From Takashimella koratensis (Eukaryota; Basidiomycota; Tremellomycetes; Trichosporonales; Tetragoniomycetaceae), in assembly GCA_003116875.1 (NCBI GenBank), contig BCKT01000011.1, positions 372,001 through 436,000 on the forward strand: a stretch of DNA of 64,000 nt. The letters are read 5' to 3'. Positions 1 through 11,244 of the stretch are shown here, in pieces. How positions within the stretch are numbered: position 1 is the stretch's first letter; the number at the start of each line of letters is the position of its first letter. Under the pieces are notes generated by a model. That model was not told the DNA's origin. It made no database searches and was given only the letters and a program-made list of their open reading frames with translations. Position numbers and translations under genes: made by a program.

Positions 1-1436
1 CAGGCGGGAACTCAACTGGACCGGGAGGTTGAGAAAGCCAACCAAGGCGATCTTGCTTGGCACCTTGCCTATGGCTGGGTTCCAAGTAGGCGGCCACATC
101 TTCTCCTCTCTCGCTATCAGCCGAGTCCCAGTCAGCACGGTCCACACCATCAAGGTAAGTCCAGTGGTAATGTGCTACTCAAGCCTTACCCTCTTGCCAT
201 TTGAAATCCCACGCTGACCCGATACAGGCACTTTCCCCCCTCTTCACCGTCCTCGCCTACGCCGTTCTCTTCGGCGTTTCCTACTCCCCAGCGACCTACG
301 TCGCTCTCCTTCCACTCACCGTCGGCGTCATGCTTGCATGCACGTTCGACCTCTCCCTCTCCAACTTCTTCGGTCTCGTCTGTGCCTTTGGCTCAACCAT
401 GATCTTCGTCTCGCAGAACATCTTCTTCAAGAAGATCATGCCGAGCCCCGGGACCGCGCACTCTGGTGAATCAACGACAAGCCCTCGACTCGACAAAGTC
501 AACTTGTTATATTTCTCTTCGGGACTCGCGTTCATCCTCATGGTTCCCATTTGGCTGTACACCGACGCCTTCCGTCTTCTCGACCTGTGGCTTGCGCCCA
601 ACTCGTATGCGTCCGCCTTGACCGCCTCTATCAATTCCGCCGCCCACCTTACTTCCTCCCGCCTTATCTTCTACTTCTGCCTTAACGGTGTCGTCCACTT
701 TGCGCAAAACGTGCTCGCATTCGCGATCCTGTCGTCGACCTCACCAGTGACCTACTCCATCGCTTCGCTGGTCAAGCGTATCGCGGTGATCTGTATGGCG
801 ATCGTGTGGTTCAAGCAGGCGGTGCACCCGGTCCAGGCGGCCGGGATCGCGCTCACCGGTCTCGGGCTGTACCTGTACAACGGGGCGAAGCGGGACGTCG
901 ACAGAGGGGAGAAGAAAGTCCGGCAGGTGGAAGCTGCTCGAGAGGGCTTGTTGCCTTCGAACAAGGCCGACCAGCGTATCCTCGAAGGCCGTACCCCTTC
1001 GCCCGAGCCCCTTGGTCTAGGCTTCTCCGTTCCCTCCCACACTCTCAATCAATCAACCATCACGCCCTCTGTCCCTCCGCCTCACTACTCTGGTGCACCC
1101 CTCGGCGTAGGCAACAACGGCTACACCCACCCCCCGCCTGCATCTTACCAACCCTACAACGCCTCTTTGACCGCGTCCACCACCTCGGTTCGACCAGGGT
1201 ACATCGCGTCCGTGACCCCTGTCATCTCAGCCTCGGCGACTCCGGTTCCTCAAATGCCTGCGCCAGCCGTCACGCTCAAATCGGGGTATACGACTGGGAT
1301 CCAGGCGCAGATGACACATGAGCCACCGTACCCTTCGCCACCAGCGAGCACGTCTTCGTCTCCACCTGGCGGAACTGTCCTCGGTCTCTCGCGCGTAGAT
1401 GACGTTCAGCCCCTCGCGCTCGCAGCGGGCGCCTAG
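1..1436 (+). CDS. SLY41-like transporter of the triose-phosphate/nucleotide-sugar transporter family (5' end outside window)
   Basis: Partial multi-pass membrane protein of the drug/metabolite transporter superfamily, likely in ER or Golgi membranes. Frame is open from base 2. One phase-0 intron lies at 155-227 (gtaagt...acag) and joins VSTVHTIK to ALSPLFTVLAYAVLF. Hydrophobic segments with TPT-family signatures follow: PATYVALLPLTVGVMLA, FGSTMIFVSQNIFFKK, and SPVTYSIASLVKRIAVI near the end of the membrane part. The family usually ends soon after the GLYLYNGAK helix; here about 170 further residues rich in Pro, Ser and Thr form a disordered cytosolic tail. The similarity to Sly41 (a multicopy suppressor of ER-Golgi transport defects in yeast) is from family knowledge; the transported substrate cannot be read from the sequence. 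The stop at 1434-1436 converges on P1. Confidence 0.85.
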
Positions 1437-1985
1437 GCACTGGCGTAGATCGTAGAGCTGTGGGCTGGGCCCTGGGCCCTGGGGCCAGCTCGCGATGTAG
1501 ACATGTGTTACATGACACGGCGAGAATGTCGTGTGTTGTTGAATACAGGGGTTTCATGGACAATCATTCTAGTCGTTTTGGGTCTCGGCAATTCCCTCTT
1601 TCTATACTTAGCTCTCACCTCAGCTCTACTCTACCACTTGTCCCGGACCACCCTGGTCTGCTTCTTCTCTCTAGATGATACACTTTCAATCTCATTCATA
1701 TGTTCCCATACCCACAGTCTTGGTCACACGGTCCTCTCTCTCCCTCCGGTTCTTACCTCCTTCCTCTCGGCACCTCGCCTTGCTCTCCATTCTACCCACG
1801 ATACATACAATACCTCATTATCGCGTACCTATACTATCTCGTCCTGTACACACTATACATCACATTCTGATTTGATTTTTACGCGACAAGCCTATCGATT
1901 GAAAACCTCTCGCTCGGTTCTTGTTGATTGACTCGAGGGGAGGTGGGGAAAAAGGGAGGGAGGTGCTTGGGGGGTGTCGTCCCTT
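1437..1985. other. convergent 3' intergenic region
   Basis: This is 549 bases between the 3' ends of the transporter and P1 genes. The middle is strongly pyrimidine-rich on the + strand (about 1600-1900). No coding signal seen; probably two overlapping 3' untranslated regions. Confidence 0.6.
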
Positions 1986-4243
1986 TTATACACTGGGTCC
2001 CGGACCTGACGCTCGAAGTTGGTCGTAACGCGGTGGCAGCTCACTACCGTCCCACACCGACAAGACAAACATCATCAGCCAAACTCTCGCGTTTCTTCGC
2101 CACCCCAGTCCCAACAATCTACTCACACAAGTTCGCCAGCGTCTTCATGCTGCAACAACCTAACCTGACTCTCGTTCTGCATCCTTGGAGCTTTCCCACT
2201 CCCACTGTTCATCCCACTTCCACTTCCACTTCCACTTCCACTTCCACTTCCACTTCCTGCTGCAACCGCCGACTCAGCGCTTGGTTCCAGAGTGGTCCAT
2301 TCTCCTGCTCCAGCGTTCCCGCCGCCTGGATAAGGAGGAACCGTTAAGAGGCCCTGGGGCTGTACGAGACCCAGCGTGGATAATTCGGCACGGGCTTCGT
2401 CGCTGAGACCACTGTCGGTTGGTTGTGCCGGTAGAGCGGGTAAGGGGGACTGTGACCAGCCTTGTGGAGGTTGGACGGGCCGAGGTGGTGGTGGAGGTGG
2501 AGGTGAGAGTGGGAGTGGTTGTTGTGGTTGTTGAGACCCCGTCTGTGGTTGCGGCCACTGTAACGTCGGTGCTTGCTCCTGTGCCTGGGCGTATCCCTGT
2601 CCGGATCCTGGGTCCGTCGTCTCCTGCCAAGCCGGTGCGTCTGTCCAAACCGGTGCAGGAGTCCACGCCTCTCCCCGTCCTGGGGGCTCGACTCTTGCAT
2701 GAGGCGGGTACGTATATGGATCCGGCTTGAGTGCTTCATCACCATCGATATCGAAAGTCCTCGACCCTTCTACTTCGCCTCGGAAAGCCGACTTGTCTCC
2801 TCCCGGGTCCAAGGTGTAGTTCTTTAATTCGACAGCGCCTTTACCACGTTGTCGACGAGGACGGAGGTAGAAGTACCATAAAGCGGCGAGGGCGAGGAAC
2901 GCGACGAGGACGGCGGCGATAGCACCGCCGATTGCGGCGCGATGGGAGGTGTGGGTCCCTTGGGATGTGGATAGAGCGTCGGAAGTGGACGAGGCTGAGG
3001 ACGAGGGGGAGAGGGAGGTGGAAGAGGAAGAGGAAGAGGGAGTTGGTGAAGACGTCTTTGAGCCCTTGGACGAGGTGGAGCTGTTCTTCCCGGATGCTGA
3101 AGAACTGCTCGACGCAGAGGCAGAGGCAGACGCCGAAGCCGTAGCCGTGGCATTCGCGTACCCTGGACTATTCGCAGTGAGACAACTAGTCGTACCCCCT
3201 GATCCAACAGTCATCAAACCCGTCCACCCTCCTGTCTGATACTGCCCACTATCACTCATCAAGAACAACCACTGTGTCCCTGCTGCTAGATCTATCGTCC
3301 ATGAAAAATCGTAGACCGAGGTGAGTGGGAGAGAGACTTCGAAAGCCGAACCGAGTGGGATGAGACCGTACAGGTGGATAGGGTAAGTCACGTTTGTAGA
3401 CCAAGCAATCTCGAGAGAGGCACAGGAGATTAAACCTTCAGTCGTGGAGAGCTCAAAGACAAAGTCGTATTTCTCGGCGCTACATGATTTGAACAGAGGA
3501 TAGAGGAGAGGGGAGTTAGTCAACAAGTTGGGGGGGTGATAAGGTGGACAAAAGGTTGAAGAGAAGGGACGTACGTTTCGAGACACGAATTATCAGAACT
3601 CGCAGCGACCGCTCTGTTGCGTCAATAATTCATTTCACTTTCTCTCAGGTTTCATTCCTCTCTCCCGCCTTCCTCTCTTCGCGCCACACTGCACGCTTGA
3701 CTCACTCAATGGCGCCGAGACTTGACTGGCTCCGAACCCCGTCGCGTCCCACATCGTGACCAACACCTCGAGCCCACCCGGTGCGCCCAGAGCGAATGTG
3801 TATGATCCACCGCCAGAGGTAGATACCGCTGTGGACGGGACGGAGATGTTCAGAACAACACCATCGGTGACTGTGTTGGCCTGAGGGTTTAGCGGCGTAG
3901 TGTGGTAGCGGGATAGTAAGGGTTCAAAATGGGTAAGAGCAAGCATGCGATGAAGTGGAGAAACTCACGGGTACGATAAGGATGTGGAACGGAGCGGTTC
4001 CTCCGTCCCTGTCAAAATTCAGGACCGTTGCTATTGCTCGCGGCAGAGTTCAAAGAAGGACTCGAGATGGGGAGAGTCGGTTGGGGAAGGGTGAATCAGT
4101 GGATGACTGACTTACCATTGGACGGTAAAGTCACCACATTGGGTCGGGGAAGCAGTATTGAATGAGAACGCGGAGATGCGGAGAGTGGAGAAAAGAAGGA
4201 AGAGGAGGTAGCCCGTCCATCGAGAAGAGTAGGGGATGAGCAT
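1986..4243 (-). CDS. P1: secreted/type I single-span Ser-rich membrane protein with C-terminal PPxY motif (basidiomycete family)
   Basis: Six exons on the minus strand: 4243-4116, 4008-3969, 3880-3706, 3611-3575, 3479-2127, 2043-1986 (596 residues). Start chosen at 4243 because it opens a signal peptide (MLIPYSSRWTGYLLFLLF) ending before FSF. The ectodomain has two similar modules: QCGDFTVQW...TMWDATGFG and SCASLEIAW...MSDSGQYQTGG, each closed by an SCL motif. A Ser/Thr/Ala linker, one membrane helix (AIGGAIAAVLVAFLALAALW) and a basic stop-transfer (RPRRQRGK) follow. The Pro-rich cytosolic tail carries FDIDGDEALKPDPY and NESQVRLLQHED, and the last 58-nt exon gives ELPPRYDQLRA. P2 and P3 have the same plan. 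I infer a cell-surface role (wall contact or sensing); no function is known to me. Confidence 0.8.
2213..2256 (+). repeat. hexamer repeat (CCACTT)n coding a Gly-Ser tract in P1
   Basis: About seven copies of CCACTT on the + strand. Read on the minus strand inside P1 exon 5 it encodes alternating Gly-Ser just before the conserved NESQVRL tail motif. P2 and P3 lack this tract, so it is a recent expansion or contraction in one paralog. Confidence 0.85.
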
Positions 4244-5350
4244 CACGGAAGGAAACGTTGGGGATTGAGTGACGACGGTGAAGTGAAAATGGCAAGAGTC
4301 AAACCCTCGGTTCAAGAGTCGACCAGAGGGACAGCGACAAGAAGAGAGTACCGGGTAACGACGAGATGTGGTTTGAGTTTGCAGTTTGCTCAAATTACCA
4401 AGTCCGTGATATGAGAGGTGGGTATTATGGATTTGTTCAAGATGAACTAAAATGAGAGTAGTAAAAGAAGTGGAAGGAAAGGGAAGGACCAGAGCATTGG
4501 ATCCTCGATGTTTAGACATGAAAAGCTTCGTCCCCAGCTCCCCGCTCAACCGGGGATCATCTGGGCATTGTGATGTTGTTGACCCTCCCGCCTTCTGCCT
4601 CGGCGCGTCGTCAAGTTATGTGAATACTCGAGTTGAAACCCCAATTCCCAACCTGGTTGCCCCTGGGTTGATCAAACCCATCATTTTCTCGGCCAATTCC
4701 GCCCCTCACTCTCCGCGCCGGGAGACCTGAGCGTCGGTATCCCAGGCAGAGGGGTGGTGCAAGGCAATGTGCGGAAGGGGACGAACGGGGCTGCGCAGTG
4801 TTGTGCGGCGTTGAAAGGAGGAGGCGAGGGTGGGGGAAAGTGGGGGAACAGCGTGGACGCGATGGGACTAGCGCCGCAGCCATCACAGGGGGGGGGGGGG
4901 GTGCACGGTCCTCCGCTTGTCTCGGACCCACCTCGGGGCGAGCCTCAACCCTTCCCTCGACCTGCCTACATCGGCTCCCGGAATCGCATAACTCTGCCTC
5001 GTCTTCACCTGTCCTGGAAAGTTCGATAGTCCGAGCCACGTAGGCACCCCGACCTGCCGCCGAGCCCGAGGCTGTGCCACAGTCATACCACATTACATAC
5101 ACTCTTCCTGAGGATCTCCGTCTCAGTCAGTGATAAAATTGCCACGTGCGTCCGCCGGGCATTACGATGAACGCTGATTTCTTTGGGATTTCCGTCAACA
5201 ACTAAACTAAAACCAAACCTTGGTCATCGTCGCCTTCCCACCGTCACCGTTCACCGTTCACCGTCAACGTCAACGTCGGCGTCAAGCATATAAGACAACA
5301 CTTACTTTTTGCGACTCTCGACTCACGACACACGTACCTTTACAATCACG
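4244..5350. other. divergent intergenic region between P1 and the thioredoxin-fold gene
   Basis: This 1.1 kb must hold both promoters. It contains a 14-G run (4888-4901) and short CACCGTC/CAACGTC repeats at 5236-5280. No convincing exon seen on either strand. Confidence 0.6.
5287..5294 (+). promoter_or_regulatory. TATA-like element of the thioredoxin-fold gene
   Basis: CATATAAG lies 57 bases upstream of the ATG at 5351, directly after the short CGTCAACGTC repeats. Position and sequence fit a core promoter TATA box; not proven. Confidence 0.4.
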
Positions 5351-7230
5351 ATGACTGTCTCGCTCGAGGTTCCGCCAGAGCTTATTGGGTCTTCGGGGCT
5401 GTACAATACCTCGGACCCGCTTCTCCGTCGGTACGTCTTGCCCTTGATTGCGTCTTGCATCCTTGGCAGCGTTGCTTCGCTGCATCGTAGCTTTGTAGCT
5501 TTATTTCTAGGCCATCAAGGTGTCATCAGTATATCAAGGTCAAGCTAAACATGTCCCCACTTTTCCCAGACTTCGACTTGAAGACCAGACAGGCGCACCA
5601 GTTACCGATATCGACCGTTGGTTTAGATTCAAGGACATTGTCGTCTTATACGCCGGTAGCGAGAAAGGCGAGAGTGAGTCTTGTTCGAGCTGGAGGAAGG
5701 GTGGAAATGATCGAATCGGATACCCACCCCTCTGCATGACTTGAGCTGGGAGTACAGTGCGGGTAGATAGTACCCAAGTGGGAAGCAAAAATTAGCGACG
5801 AGTTGCCGCTACTCACTCGATTCAAGTCCGAGTCGCTGACGCTTGTTTCACTCAGACAACATCCGCGAGTTCCAGTCGGTGAGTGTCGCACTCTTGCACT
5901 CTTGCACTCTTGCACTCTTGCACTCTTGCACTCTTGCAAATACAAAGGATCGGATAGCTAATACGGACCAGGACCTGGCGACTTTTGCTATCCGCGAACA
6001 CAAGGCGAGTCCCTTACCCAAACCTCTACTCCTTCCTTCCTTCCTGTATCGATACTGCCTCTATTCCCATCTTACCCCTCGCTGACGACCCTCGTCACAG
6101 ACTTGCGCAGTCATCTACGTCTCCACCGACCTTGACCCTGCTTCCCCGGCTCGTGTCCTTGCTCAAAAACCATGGCTCCGGATGACGTTTAACGATGATT
6201 CAGATTTTGCACCGCTGGTTCCGATCGCAGAGGGGAAAGGGGCGGCGGTGGCTGAAGTCAGCAGGGGAGAGGACTTTGTGCATGCTATGGTGAGTGGACG
6301 CGAGGGTGGCATGTGGAGTGAGGAGGGGAGGGTGAGAGGGGAGGAGAGGAGCCGAGGTACCGGTGGCGTGGTAGATGGGCTGAGTAGACATGGAAGGGAA
6401 TGATAGTGTAGAGGCGAGAGAGGGAGTGTGCTGATGGAGGAGGGAAGAATGTACTGACTTGAGATAGGAGGTAGAAGTCGGTGCCGAGCTCGTCAAGTTT
6501 GGCGTGGAAGAGTACCGTAAGTCCCACCTTGTTCATCGGCTCCCCTATGCACGGCTATACCAACATTACCGCAGAGCACGACTACGTCCGTCCTTTCTCT
6601 CGAGCGGCAGTGACGATGACCATGAACGCGTACTCGACACCTAGCGTCGCGATTTAGTACGTCTCGACTCTGATGATTTACCTCTTCCTACCCAGTGCCA
6701 TCTCCTTTTTTTCTTTTCCCCCTTCTTTCTTCCTTCTTCTTTCCTCTTCCAAGGGCTAACCCATTCACCTAGCCACATTCCATCGCATTCCTTCGTTGCC
6801 AAGAACGTCCGACTCAACGCTTTCTCGTCTGGTCGAATCGGGCACAATCTCCGGATATGGAAGAATGGCGGTGCCCCGTCTTTGCGTATCACTGGTGAGT
6901 TCCCTTCAAGACGCGAAATCGAAAGAGGGTTCAGGTCTCGATCACGCGTGTAAAGAGAGGCTTTTTTGATGACTGACAACTACTGCAGAAATTTTACATG
7001 CTATGCGACTTCCTCTGTTCCTACTCGGCTTGGCTGTTCTATACCACGTCTTCGTCTTCATCTTTGGCGGTAAGTCCGGGTCTGGTTCTCTCCTAGTCTC
7101 TTATTTTCCAAATTTAATCACACGCTGACGAGAGTTTGTGGTTATGATGACTCATTCAGAGGAGTACAATGTTCTCCCGCAGTGGTTGGACACGCTGAGC
7201 TGGCGCCAGCGCCTCGCGGCTGGGATGTGA
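5351..7230 (+). CDS. thioredoxin-like-fold protein with a C-terminal membrane helix, no CxxC
   Basis: Ten exons: 5351-5430, 5570-5673, 5856-5878, 5972-6004, 6101-6289, 6468-6516, 6575-6656, 6773-6894, 6989-7069, 7160-7230 (277 residues). The order of elements resembles nucleoredoxin/AhpC-type thioredoxin folds: WFRFKDIVVLYAGSE (beta strand at the active-site position), then TCAVIYVSTDLDPAS, KPWLRMTFND, and a late PSVAIYHIP strand. Where nucleoredoxins have W-C-P-P-C this protein has YAGSEKGE, so no redox dithiol is present. Near the C-terminus LFLLGLAVLYHVFVFIF forms one membrane helix, followed by about 20 residues. Intron 4 (6005-6100) is GC-AG. Family placement is inferred from strand order; an adaptor or chaperone role is more likely than an oxidoreductase one. 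Confidence 0.7.
5891..5938 (+). repeat. octamer tandem repeat (CTCTTGCA)x6 in an intron
   Basis: Six perfect head-to-tail copies of CTCTTGCA lie directly after the donor of intron 3 of the thioredoxin-fold gene. Likely a polymorphic minisatellite. Confidence 0.95.
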
Positions 7231-7861
7231 ACAGCGAGATTGCATAAAGTAGGGTCGAGGATGGTCGAAGGTAGTCAAGAGCAGCCAAGACTAGTCGAGT
7301 GCGTGTCGAGATCAACTGCCGTCGTCCAGATGGACGAGTCGGTAGTCATGTCGTGTTCGACCATGTGGCCGGCTTAGAGTGTACAAATAGTATAGTGTCT
7401 TAGGCCCTTGTCGGTCATCGACAAGAAAACGGAATCAACAACTAGTCATGTGGAGCTGAAACGTCGTTGTCCTTGTCTCTCTTCGTCTTCCAAGATATTT
7501 CGGCTTGTCGTAACCTCAGCAATATAGTAGTTCCATCCTCCCAATGCATCGAACGTAGAACGCCGAGTGTTGAAGAGGATGTGGTAAAGGTTCCATTCAA
7601 ATAGTGAGCAGTGAAGCGACAAATCTCAGTAATCCCTTGTCCTTTTGATCTCGTTGTCATACCCAAACAAGTCTGTCTCGTTTCACCGTGTCGTGTCGTT
7701 CATATCCAACATTGGCGGTATAGAAAAGAAAGTAGCCAGGAGACGGAGACAAAAGGGGGGAAGGGAGGTAAAATCCACACGCCGAAGACGAACCGACGAC
7801 CTTGCCCAATTCTTCTTTTCTCTCTCCTCGACAAATCTTCTTTCCCTCTCCACCGAGTCGT
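7231..7861. other. convergent 3' region
   Basis: These 631 bases separate the stop codons of the thioredoxin-fold gene (+) and tropomyosin (-). A GTCGA-rich patch lies at 7250-7330. No coding signal recognised. Confidence 0.55.
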
Positions 7862-9138
7862 TTACTGTTCGTCGCGGAAGGTGACAACGTGAGCGATAAA
7901 GGCGAAGGAGGAGGAGTAAGTATCCACGCGCAATAGAATTGTGCAAACCACTCACGATACCCTCCATGGCAAGAGCAAGCTCGTCGAGCTCGCGCTTGGA
8001 CTGGGTGTACTTCTCGACGGCCTCCTGTTTTTTTTTCCACGCCGATAAGGGAACAAGCAATAAGCCGTGCGTGAACGAGATGGTCGGGTGATCGTACGAG
8101 CGTAGATGAGTTGAGAGAGATGCAAGCGTCAGCCAGGTTCTTGATCGATACACAGGCTATTTGAAAGGGGAGAAGAAGGGGGAGAAGGGGAAGAAGGAGC
8201 AGCAAAACACCCACGCCGTGCTTGGACTCCCACTGGTCGCGCTCCTGCTCGACGCGCTGGACCTGGCGCTCAAAGTGCTCGGCCTTGACGTCGACCTGGC
8301 GGAGTCTGCGGTGGGTCAGCGGCGATTCACTGGGATGACTGTCTCTCCTTGCCTCGCAAATCAACTGCCTCTTGCTCGCACACTCTTCACATTGACAAGG
8401 TTCTACACCCTTGCCCCCACTCTTTGCGCAGTTCATGCACACGCATCCACTCTTTTCTTTCCTCTTCTCCTTCCCTTCCTTGTCTCTTGCTCCCAACTTC
8501 ACCAACCACGCCAATACCACTGGGGCCAACTCACTTCTCGGTAGTCTCCTTCAAGTCGCGCTCAGTCTTGTCGAGCTCTTCCTCGAGGAGTTGAACTTTA
8601 CGAGCCAAGTTCTCGCCGGTGGTGCGGTGCGAGTCACCTTCCTGAGCGGCGGTCTTAAGCTCGGTGATGGTTGCCTCGGCTTTCTCGAGGTCACCGGTCG
8701 CGAGGGAGAGCTTGTGGTTGAGCGAGGCGATCTCTTGGTCGCGCTCAAGTAAGGTTTGGTTGAGCTGTGAATTGGGAAGGGGGTGGGGTTAGTTGAGCAT
8801 AGGGAGGTCACGAGGGGAGATAGGTTGTGCGCGGTGGGTGAGAGTCGAGAGATAAGAGGCGGAGAGTGAATGGAGTAGGAGGCGAGGGGCAGGCGGTGCA
8901 GCCGAGAGAGGGAAAGGAGAGCTTACCTTCTTGTTCTCGGCTTCGGCAGCGGTCGCGCGCTCAGCAGCGGCGTCCGCCTCGGTCCTCAACGACGCAAGCT
9001 TCTACGCGGGGGGTTAGCAACTGACCGAGTTGGGACAAAAGGAACGATGCGGAGGAGAAAGAAGGAGGTGGAGAATGATAGAAGGCGAAGAATTGGGAGT
9101 GGAGATCGCCAAGAGACGAGCGAGGATGAGAATGAGAG

Positions 9139-9225
<87 letters not shown>

Positions 9226-9600
9226 GTAGGTGTGGAACTTTGAAGTAGGACATGAGGTGAGGAGCAGAGTTGAGATAGAGCTCACCTCCTTGATTCGGTC
9301 CTATTGACGCGGGACGGACCAAGACGAGTCGAGTCGAGGGGCGGGGGTTGGTTCCAAGAGGGGTGAGATACAGGTTATTGTCGATAGCGTCGGTGGGAAG
9401 GTGACCAGCGGCGACAGGGAAGATGTACGGTGGATGAGGCGATGCGATGTGGAGTCTGTCAGCGTAGGAAGACAACGTGTCGCCGCCGACTCGGGCAAGC
9501 CGCGAGCAACGACGCAGAGAGATCAGGTCGAGGAGGAGGAGGGGAAGGGGAAGTAGGTCGACGTGTGTGTTGTGGAAGGGGTGGGAAAGAGACGTACCAT
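7862..9600 (-). CDS. tropomyosin
   Basis: Coiled-coil actin-cable protein of 161 residues, the exact size of S. pombe Cdc8. Seven exons: 9600-9598 (ATG only), 9300-9286 (15 nt, DRIKE), 9001-8927, 8764-8535, 8305-8215, 8024-7956 and 7864-7862 (TAA only). The spliced protein starts MDRIKEKLASLRTEAD, carries heptads such as LLEEELDKTERDLKETTEK and LRQVDVKAEHFERQVQRVEQ, and ends LDELALAMEGI, as fungal tropomyosins do. The first intron separates the start codon and the last separates the stop codon. The stop exon is the least certain: reading through its donor would add about 90 unrelated residues. Role from family knowledge: it polymerises along formin-made actin filaments and supports cytokinesis and polarised transport. 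Confidence 0.92.
9139..9225 (+). repeat. hexamer satellite (GTGAGA)x14.5 in tropomyosin intron 2
   Basis: Perfect 6-bp tandem array over 87 bases. On the transcribed (minus) strand it reads TCTCAC, a pyrimidine-rich array ending about 135 nt before the acceptor of exon 3. Confidence 0.95.
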
Positions 9601-11244
9601 GTTGTTGTTGGATGGGGGGGTTGGGTGAGAGATGGAGTGGGTGGTGGAGAGATACAGTACAAGGTGGATATCAACGGGGTCAATCGTCGTGGCGAGGCCG
9701 AGGCTCAGTCTATGTGTATGGGTTGTGTATGTGTATGTGTATGTGTATGTGTGTGTGGGTGGGTGGGTGGGTGGACAGCGTCACCGCGTCGCGCGTCTGC
9801 CCTATTCCCTATTTCTTCCTCCCACTTTACCCTTCCACCCCGCTACTCGCTCCCAGCACTTGTCCAAATTTTGCTTCTTTCCTCTTTCTTCTTCCTTAGG
9901 TACCGCCCCTTCTCTTCCCCCAACCCCCACCCCTCGCGCCTGTCCTTTCCCCCCCCTCTCTCGGCTTGTGCTGCAGGGGGGGTGGGGCCAGGTCCACGCG
10001 ATGGGCTGTTGGGAAGAGTCGGCCAGATCGTTATTTTTCTCGTTCTTGGAAACAAGTTCGGGGTCTGTATTGCGCCCCGCAGGACTGCTTGTTGGATCTC
10101 TCTAAAAAAAAACAGAGATCAATCGTCAATGGGCAGTTGTATGGGGAGGCAAACATTTCCCTTTTGTTTCTTTGACTTCTTCCTCTCCACTCACTTTTTC
10201 ATCTCTCCTTCTTTTCTTCCCTTACCTTGGTCTTACCTCCCTCTCAGCGCTCAACATACGCTCTTGTTTGAATCGATCCGTCTCGAGCTCCAATTGCCCG
10301 ACCTCGTCTCGTTCACCTTCAGTCTCCGTATCGCGATCGTCTCGGTTCCGCCTCTCGGTTATCAGTACGTGCCGCCCCATGCAGAACTCATTAAGGCTAC
10401 CTCTTCGTCTATTCCCTCAATGAAGTATGATGACCTGTTCCCTGTCTGCCTTGGCTCGACTCGTCCGCACTGACCTCTCCCTCACTCCTTTCTTACCCAT
10501 CCTTCGTCCTTCTCACTCCCACCGTGTCTCTACCGTCTCCTCTTCCCTGTAACCCTATCCCACCCCTTCGCCACTTTATCATCCCACCGACCTCTGCAAA
10601 CTCGTTTTGCCCACGTCGGGAGGGATAAACTAGGTGGCTACACCGATCTTCCCCTTTCTATTCTGATTTGGGAAGTACCGTACCGCAGATCGGCCCGCTC
10701 TCACTTTTCAGTACTCTCACGAGTGGCTCGTTTTGAAGGTTCGATACATACACCCCCTTATGCAAAGATTGTCCCTTATCCAGATCCGAGCGCTGGACAG
10801 GAGCCGGTTTGTGTGGGCAACTGTTGGCAGCTTATCTAACGAGCTAAGAACTGATGCATTGACCAAACTGCCAATGATGATTGATATTATAAAGGCTTGT
10901 TTACAGTACTAACGTTTGGGGGTCGGGCGATGACCGTTTGCCCGATCGAGGAGAGACGCTCGTGTGCGTGGCTCACCTCATCTATGAGTCGGTACTAGCG
11001 AGTAACGAGTTTGGTCTAAACCCTACTCTGTTGGCTGGGCGGCGATACAAGATAATTGTCGGGATGCGAGGAGATTAACGGGAGCAGGTAAGGTAGGTGG
11101 AGCAGAGCAGGGGCGAGGATGTGGAGAGCAGTGGGGAGGACAGGGAGGAGTAGAGGGTTATAGGTTGGGGTAGAATAAGCATGATCGGTTGAACTGGGTC
11201 TCGGGACATGGAGATAGAGCGGAGGAATGTGTCGATCTCGTCGA
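9601..11244. other. tropomyosin upstream region / velvet 3' region
   Basis: About 1.6 kb without a recognised gene. It holds a TGTATG/GTGG simple-sequence patch (9720-9774) and long polypyrimidine stretches (9780-9960, 10160-10260, 10440-10580). Long open frames here are low-complexity readings of these tracts. Probably tropomyosin promoter and leader plus the velvet terminator. Confidence 0.55.
9720..9774 (+). repeat. TGTATG/GTGG simple repeat
   Basis: TGTATG-type units run into GTGTGT and then GGGTG units. Lies about 120-175 bases upstream of the tropomyosin start codon. Confidence 0.85.

Noticed and set aside
7657..8529. 290-codon open frame on the minus strand
   Set aside because: It spans tropomyosin introns; the true coding pieces inside it are the short exons with tropomyosin heptads.
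9139..9225. CRISPR-like repeat array
   Set aside because: The units are six bases without spacers, inside a nuclear intron; it is a microsatellite. The other tandem repeats in the window are likewise spacerless.
9430..10473. 347-codon open frame on the + strand
   Set aside because: It overlaps the tropomyosin first exon and first intron on the opposite strand, is built largely from simple repeats and polypyrimidine, and shows no family similarity.
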